This document shows, piece by piece, positions 60,166 through 64,000 of a stretch of DNA of 64,000 nt. The stretch lies in NCBI GenBank assembly GCA_028564705.1, contig JAPXFQ010000351.1, positions 2,666,001 through 2,730,000 of the forward strand, written 5' to 3'. Position 1 is the stretch's first letter. Every line of letters starts with the position of its first letter. The notes under the pieces were generated by a model. The model was not told the origin of the DNA. It saw nothing but the letters and a program-made list of their open reading frames with translations, and did not search any database. The position numbers and the translations under genes were made by a program. Source of the DNA: Apricaphanius iberus. Its lineage: Eukaryota > Chordata > Actinopteri > Cyprinodontiformes > Aphaniidae.

Positions 60166-61229
60166 GTTGGAGCTGCATTCTTTTTCCAGCCTGGCTATGT
60201 ATTGGAGTGATGGACAGACAACCTATCCAGGGTGTACAGCCTTGCTTCAAGACCTGCACAGCTCAGAACAGCAGGGATGGAAAGTAACCTAGCGCTGTTT
60301 TACTAAGCAAGGCAAGCTTGTAGGCACTGAGCAGACCATGGATTCTTCTCCTGATTTTTAAACAGTCAGATCATTCATGCAGGTGCCTGAGGTGTCTTCA
60401 AGGCAAGCACCCTCTAAGAACTGGAACCCTGTGGATGCAGTCTATCAGCCCCCCTTGAGCAGCCCTTATTTAATCAATTAGCTGCACAGGACCGCTCCTG
60501 TAGCCTTTTTCCTTTCTCATTTTCTTACTGCTGTCTTCTTCACTGCCGTCCCACTTGCACGTCTTCTACCTTTCTAAATATATCTTCGCCCTGAGCAATT
60601 TGGCTTTCCCCACCCCCAACCATCCATTGATTCTCCTCCAGAATTGATCTGAAATTCTCTATCTGTGTGTGATTGTGGGGGGCATCAGCATTAGAGTAGA
60701 CGTGCACCTCCTCAGTTCGTGAAGATGTTTATGTATACACTCTACGCATATGTGTGCTTTTCTTGCTAAGTAAATAGATTTTTCTGCTAAACCCTGAGAG
60801 ACTCTGACACTGCTCTCTCGATGGTTCATTTTAGCAGGTCTTAAAATCAATGTTTGGATTTTAAATGCGAAACCTGAAAAAATCACTACAGCTGCCATGC
60901 TTAACACATGAAAAAAAAAACACTGGAGCCAAACACCTTATTTTATCTGAAAGTCAAACCTCATATTTATTTTTTTAATTTGTATATTATGTTATATTAG
61001 TATATCTGTAAAGAGCATATGCACAATGTTCACACCTCATCTTATCAGGGTATGAGATTATTCCGCACTACTGTTCAAATGGGCAAAGAAATATGTAAGA
61101 TGCATGAAAAAGTATTTGCCTTCCTACGGATTTCAGTTAGGTCAATTTTACAATCGGAAAAACAGAATCTAAGAAAATACAAAAAGAAGTCTCCAAATAA
61201 CGATTTTATTGATAAAGAATTAAAGTGTT
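60166..61229. other. Unassigned non-coding DNA
   Basis: A fragment at 60200-60240 (tggagtgatggacagacaac, ctatccagggtgtac) resembles part of the dispersed (GGAT)n-tailed repeat. Nothing else was recognised. Confidence 0.4.
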
Positions 61230-61430
61230 ATCCTAACTCAACCCAATGAAAAAAAGTTATCACACCCTAAATGTAATGGTCCCATTCTTGGCAGCAACAA
61301 CCTCTATTTAGCGTCTGTGATACTGGCAGTGAGCCTTTGTTTTCATTATGGGCAGATTTTTGTCCCACTCTTCTTTGCAAACTAGTTTTAAGTCAGCCCT
61401 GGAACGCATCTCTGACCATTTAGCTGTCCG
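61230..61430 (-). mobile_element. Tc1/mariner-like remnant 3
   Basis: The segment tttttgtcccactcttcttt, gcaaactagttttaagtcag and gaacgcatctctga parallels the C-terminal coding part of the Tc1 family as read on the minus strand. cttggcagcaacaacctc precedes it. Only a short piece survives. Confidence 0.5.
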
Positions 61431-61509
61431 TTCATTCTCTGCCTGCCAAGTGCCGGCATCTGACTGGATCTTTTTGCACTCTTCTCTTCCCTACCCTCTG
61501 TATGGTTTC

Positions 61510-62160
61510 ACCTAGGCGATATGACCTAAAATTAATATTGCGATATTTTGAGCAGTTTACCTCGATAACGGTAAGTGGACGACAACAATGAAAAATCCCC
61601 CACCCATTTCTGTTTTCAAGGTCCGGTAGGGGCCTGATTTTCATAATGCAGTTGAAAATGTGATGGGTTCTTGCTGCTGCAAGGCTTCAAACAGTCGTTT
61701 AATTTAGGGTTTGATTCCCACTCCTTTCTGTATTTGTTAGAGTCCTGTTTAGACTCAGAACAAATTTGATGCGGAAGTGATGGGGGCTGTGATTAAAATC
61801 TGTGATTTTTAGTGTGCAGTCGTTTATTTTAGACAGAAAATATATACAATAATACATTTTGGACTCAGCAGGGTTGACTAGTGCACATTTCAATGTGCAA
61901 TAGTTAACTATTTAAAACACTTATATTTTAATAGTAAACTAGTAAGGTACAAACAAGTTTAAAATCTAACTACTGAATGTCAAATTCCCATTGGTTAACT
62001 TGTGCATAATTTGGCCAGCCGCTTGAGCATTTATTTCTGATACAGTATCTTGATATCAGGCCAACAGGCCATTTTTGTCAACTAGTTAACTAGTGAACCA
62101 TGTTTTGCACACTAGTTAACAAGTGACGGCGAAAATTCCCACTATTTAACTATTTAACAT
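61510..62160. mobile_element. hAT-like fragments
   Basis: The segment at 61515-61580 (gcgatatgacctaaaattaa, tattgcgatattttgag, tcgataacggtaagtgg) and the segment at 61868-62160, rich in 'gttaactagt', both resemble subterminal parts of fish hAT elements. cagggttgactagtgcac at 61868 could be a terminus. Complete ends and target duplications were not found. Confidence 0.4.
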
Positions 62161-62265
62161 TTGGTTTGTTTGGGGGTTGTGGTTGGTTTGTTGTGTGTTT
62201 TTGTTTGTGGTTTGTTTGGTTGGTGGTTTTTTTGTTGGTTGTTTGGTTGTTTTTGGTTTTTTTGG
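62160..62265. repeat. GT-rich low-complexity tract
   Basis: A strand-biased run built from ggttggt, ttgtttg and ggtttttt blocks. Its G-clusters on the + strand could form G-quadruplex or R-loop structures, but there is no regular period. Confidence 0.85.
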
Positions 62266-62639
62266 GAGCCTGACTGCTGCGGTGGAAAGTAAGACAAAGG
62301 AGAGTAAGCAGTAAGAACAAAGTACTTTGCAACTCGAGCGGTCAGCGCGGAGAACGTTATTCCATACGAAGGCAGAGAAAGACCGGTTTAGTAACACAGG
62401 AATCTTGGGTGGTTACGTCCATCTGCAAGGGGTAGGACAGTGAATGGCCGCAGGGCTCTGACCAATCGTGTGGGCAGAGAGGAACGTAAGTTCATTGTAG
62501 AACTGAAGTGCTTATTATTGGTCTAAATTAATTGAACCCCAGGGTGTGGCGGTGACGGTTAAGACCTCAAAATAAGCTGATTATTGGGGGCGGTCACTCG
62601 GCCAGACGGTCCGGAGTGGTTTCGCAAGATTACAGGTTA

Positions 62640-63030
62640 ACTCTATGGGTGAGGCCGTTGGAGGAGCATCACGGTCTCTGCGGCGCTGTGTGAGTGTTGG
62701 CTCCGTCAACTTTTCAAGCTTTTCCTGCGTTTAAAGCTTCAAAGCTCATAACGCCAGCAACGCAGAAGTTCAGCTAGTTGAACTTTTGACGGTCTTAACG
62801 CTCTTGACGCAGTACGGCAACCAATCAGAGCAACTCACTGTAGTGATGTTGCCCGACGTCGACGCTGCCCAGCCAACCACGATCTGCGAATGTTTAAAAT
62901 ATCCAGCAGAGAAAGGCCTACGAGCTTTGCAAGCTTCAGCTTAAAAATGTATCTTCTGTGTATATGCGTGGAACTAGTCTCTTTATAAGCGTTGCTTGAT
63001 GCTGACAAAGCTTGCGGTCTGAAAGCACCA
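62640..63030 (+). repeat. CpG-rich interspersed repeat, copy 2
   Basis: This aligns with 10020-10465 in the same orientation. It lacks that copy's 11-bp and 20-bp expansions but has an extra gagaaaggcctacgagctttgc segment near 62910. The right end reads cttgcggtctgaaagcacca, matching the Harbinger-like terminus of copy 1. Confidence 0.7.
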
Positions 63031-63254
63031 TAAGAGTAAAAAAAATTTAAAAATGTTAGATGAATGTATGATTTGAAAGAATTTTAACTCTCAGATGCCT
63101 TCCTACCAAAAAGAACTAAAACATTCTTATATAGAATAAAATAATCATGACTACAAACATGAAATTAGGAAGGAAGGACCTAAGTAGGTTCTGCTAGAAC
63201 TACAACACTAAGCAATGATTTATCTGGCATCCAGGCAGATTTTACAGATATGAA

Positions 63255-63840
63255 TACTCATGCATCTCATGCCACCTACACACCAAAAGCGAATTAAGCG
63301 AGCGGCGAGTCAGGTGTACATGTTATGTCAATGGAGGAGCACGATGAGGCGCGGCAGGGGGTCCCGCTTCAAGTCAGAAGCAGATTTGCGTCGCGAAAAC
63401 GCTTTTCTGCCTGATCTGCGCGGAGGATTTGTGCGAATGAGGCGTTTGCGGCGCGTGAAAAATTCTGCTCGAGTTGGAAAAATCTGAACTCCAGCTGTAC
63501 TGTATCTGTAGCTCACCAACCCCCCAGTGCAGCGGTCCCAGCTCTACCGGAGGCCAGGCCGAACACGTAATCCACTCTGTCCTCCGTCAGATTGGAGTCC
63601 ATAATCCACCGCCAGCTGCACTGTAGCCCCAGCTCCACTGAAGCCCGGGCCGAACACGATGTCCTCCGTCAGCTCGGTCCATAATCCACCACCAGCTGCA
63701 CTCCAGTTTGCGCGTGAAAATACAATATTTGAAGCGTGTCCAGGTCGCCTTGTACACGCTTCAAGGTGCGAATGTTCTAGCATCCAGCTGGGGGCATGTG
63801 GCGCGTTTTGACGTGGACACAGCGTTAGTCGGCAAACAGC
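63255..63840. mobile_element. Possible Harbinger-like non-autonomous element
   Basis: The left side starts ctacacaccaaaagcgaatt, then has gcg-rich sequence. The right side ends ggcgcgttttgacgtggaca. Both resemble the CpG-rich, 'caccaaacgcg' type ends of fish Harbinger MITEs. Short ORFs on both strands are by-products. No target duplication was found. Confidence 0.45.
63556..63715. repeat. Tandem duplication, about 90-bp unit
   Basis: Two units share gccgaacacg, tgtcctccgtcag, gtccataatccacc and gccagctgcact. The first runs from about 63558 and the second from about 63649. It lies inside the Harbinger-like element. Confidence 0.8.
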
Positions 63841-64000
63841 ACTTTCGCCTTGTACAATACCACATTAGAATGGCCATCTACCTGGCAAACATAATGATTT
63901 TAAACATAACAGCAAAAACATATAAAATGCAACACAAGCATCATCATTATTAATAGTTTAAAAAGATAATTTTTAGGAACATTAAGTTAGAGCACCATTA

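Noticed and set aside
63260..63519. Arg-rich ORFs on both strands near 63.3-63.5 kb
   Set aside because: They lie within a CpG-rich Harbinger-like repeat and mirror each other. No domain or start context supports a protein.
1..64000. CRISPR array, operon or other prokaryotic system
   Set aside because: No spaced identical repeats with unique spacers, no gene clusters and no prokaryotic coding density. The content is vertebrate-type.

Overview
This window looks like intergenic or intronic DNA from a teleost fish. It is AT-rich, has no compact gene order, and is filled with repeat families typical of fish genomes: L2-type and L1-type LINEs, a Penelope-like element, Tc1/mariner remnants, several hAT elements and MITEs, a CACTA-like element, and retroposons with (GCCTT)n or (TTGAA)n tails. 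All assignments come from reading motifs and comparing copies within the window. No database search was possible.

Only one stretch looks like part of a host gene: a probable first coding exon on the + strand at 18755-18908. It has a strong Kozak context, an N-glycosylation-rich start and a splice donor, and is preceded by a GC/GA-rich 5' UTR. No convincing later exon is visible, so much of the DNA to its right may be its first intron.

Layout. 1-2.6 kb: unassigned. 2.66-7.3 kb: a Tc1-like transposon split by a near full-length, decayed L2 LINE. 10-10.5 kb and 62.6-63.0 kb: two copies of a CpG-rich repeat. 12.36-17.76 kb: a region bounded by hAT-type ends. It holds two convergent copies of a CpG-rich module (one carrying a short ATG exon plus donor), an L2 fragment, and a 42-bp minisatellite of about 27 units grown inside one module copy. 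18.2-18.9 kb: the host exon. 21.6-22.5 kb: a head-to-head Penelope-like rearrangement. 23.4-24.0 and 57.0-57.6 kb: two copies of one MITE family. 25.05-25.26 kb: a hAT MITE with a perfect 8-bp target duplication. 28.2-31.2 kb: a CACTA-like element carrying a decayed multi-exon protein gene on the minus strand. 33.6-35.1 kb: a second Tc1 relic, itself interrupted. 35.3-36.1 and 39.0-40.0 kb: RT remnants of two further non-LTR clades. 40.8-47.1 kb: a nested block of a hAT element, inverted (TTGAA)n retroposons, and an L1 insertion with an intact 1115-residue EN-RT ORF. 51.1-52.2 kb: a hAT-type element carrying a decayed THAP-like exon. 55.65 kb: a perfect CTCF core motif. 61-64 kb: more hAT, Tc1 and Harbinger-like fragments.

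The most notable items are the young L1 with an open ORF2 and an odd 3' part, the Z-DNA-prone 42-bp minisatellite inside a mobile module, the THAP fragment between hAT ends, and the captured gene inside the CACTA-like element. Nothing supports a bacterial-type system, CRISPR array or operon.
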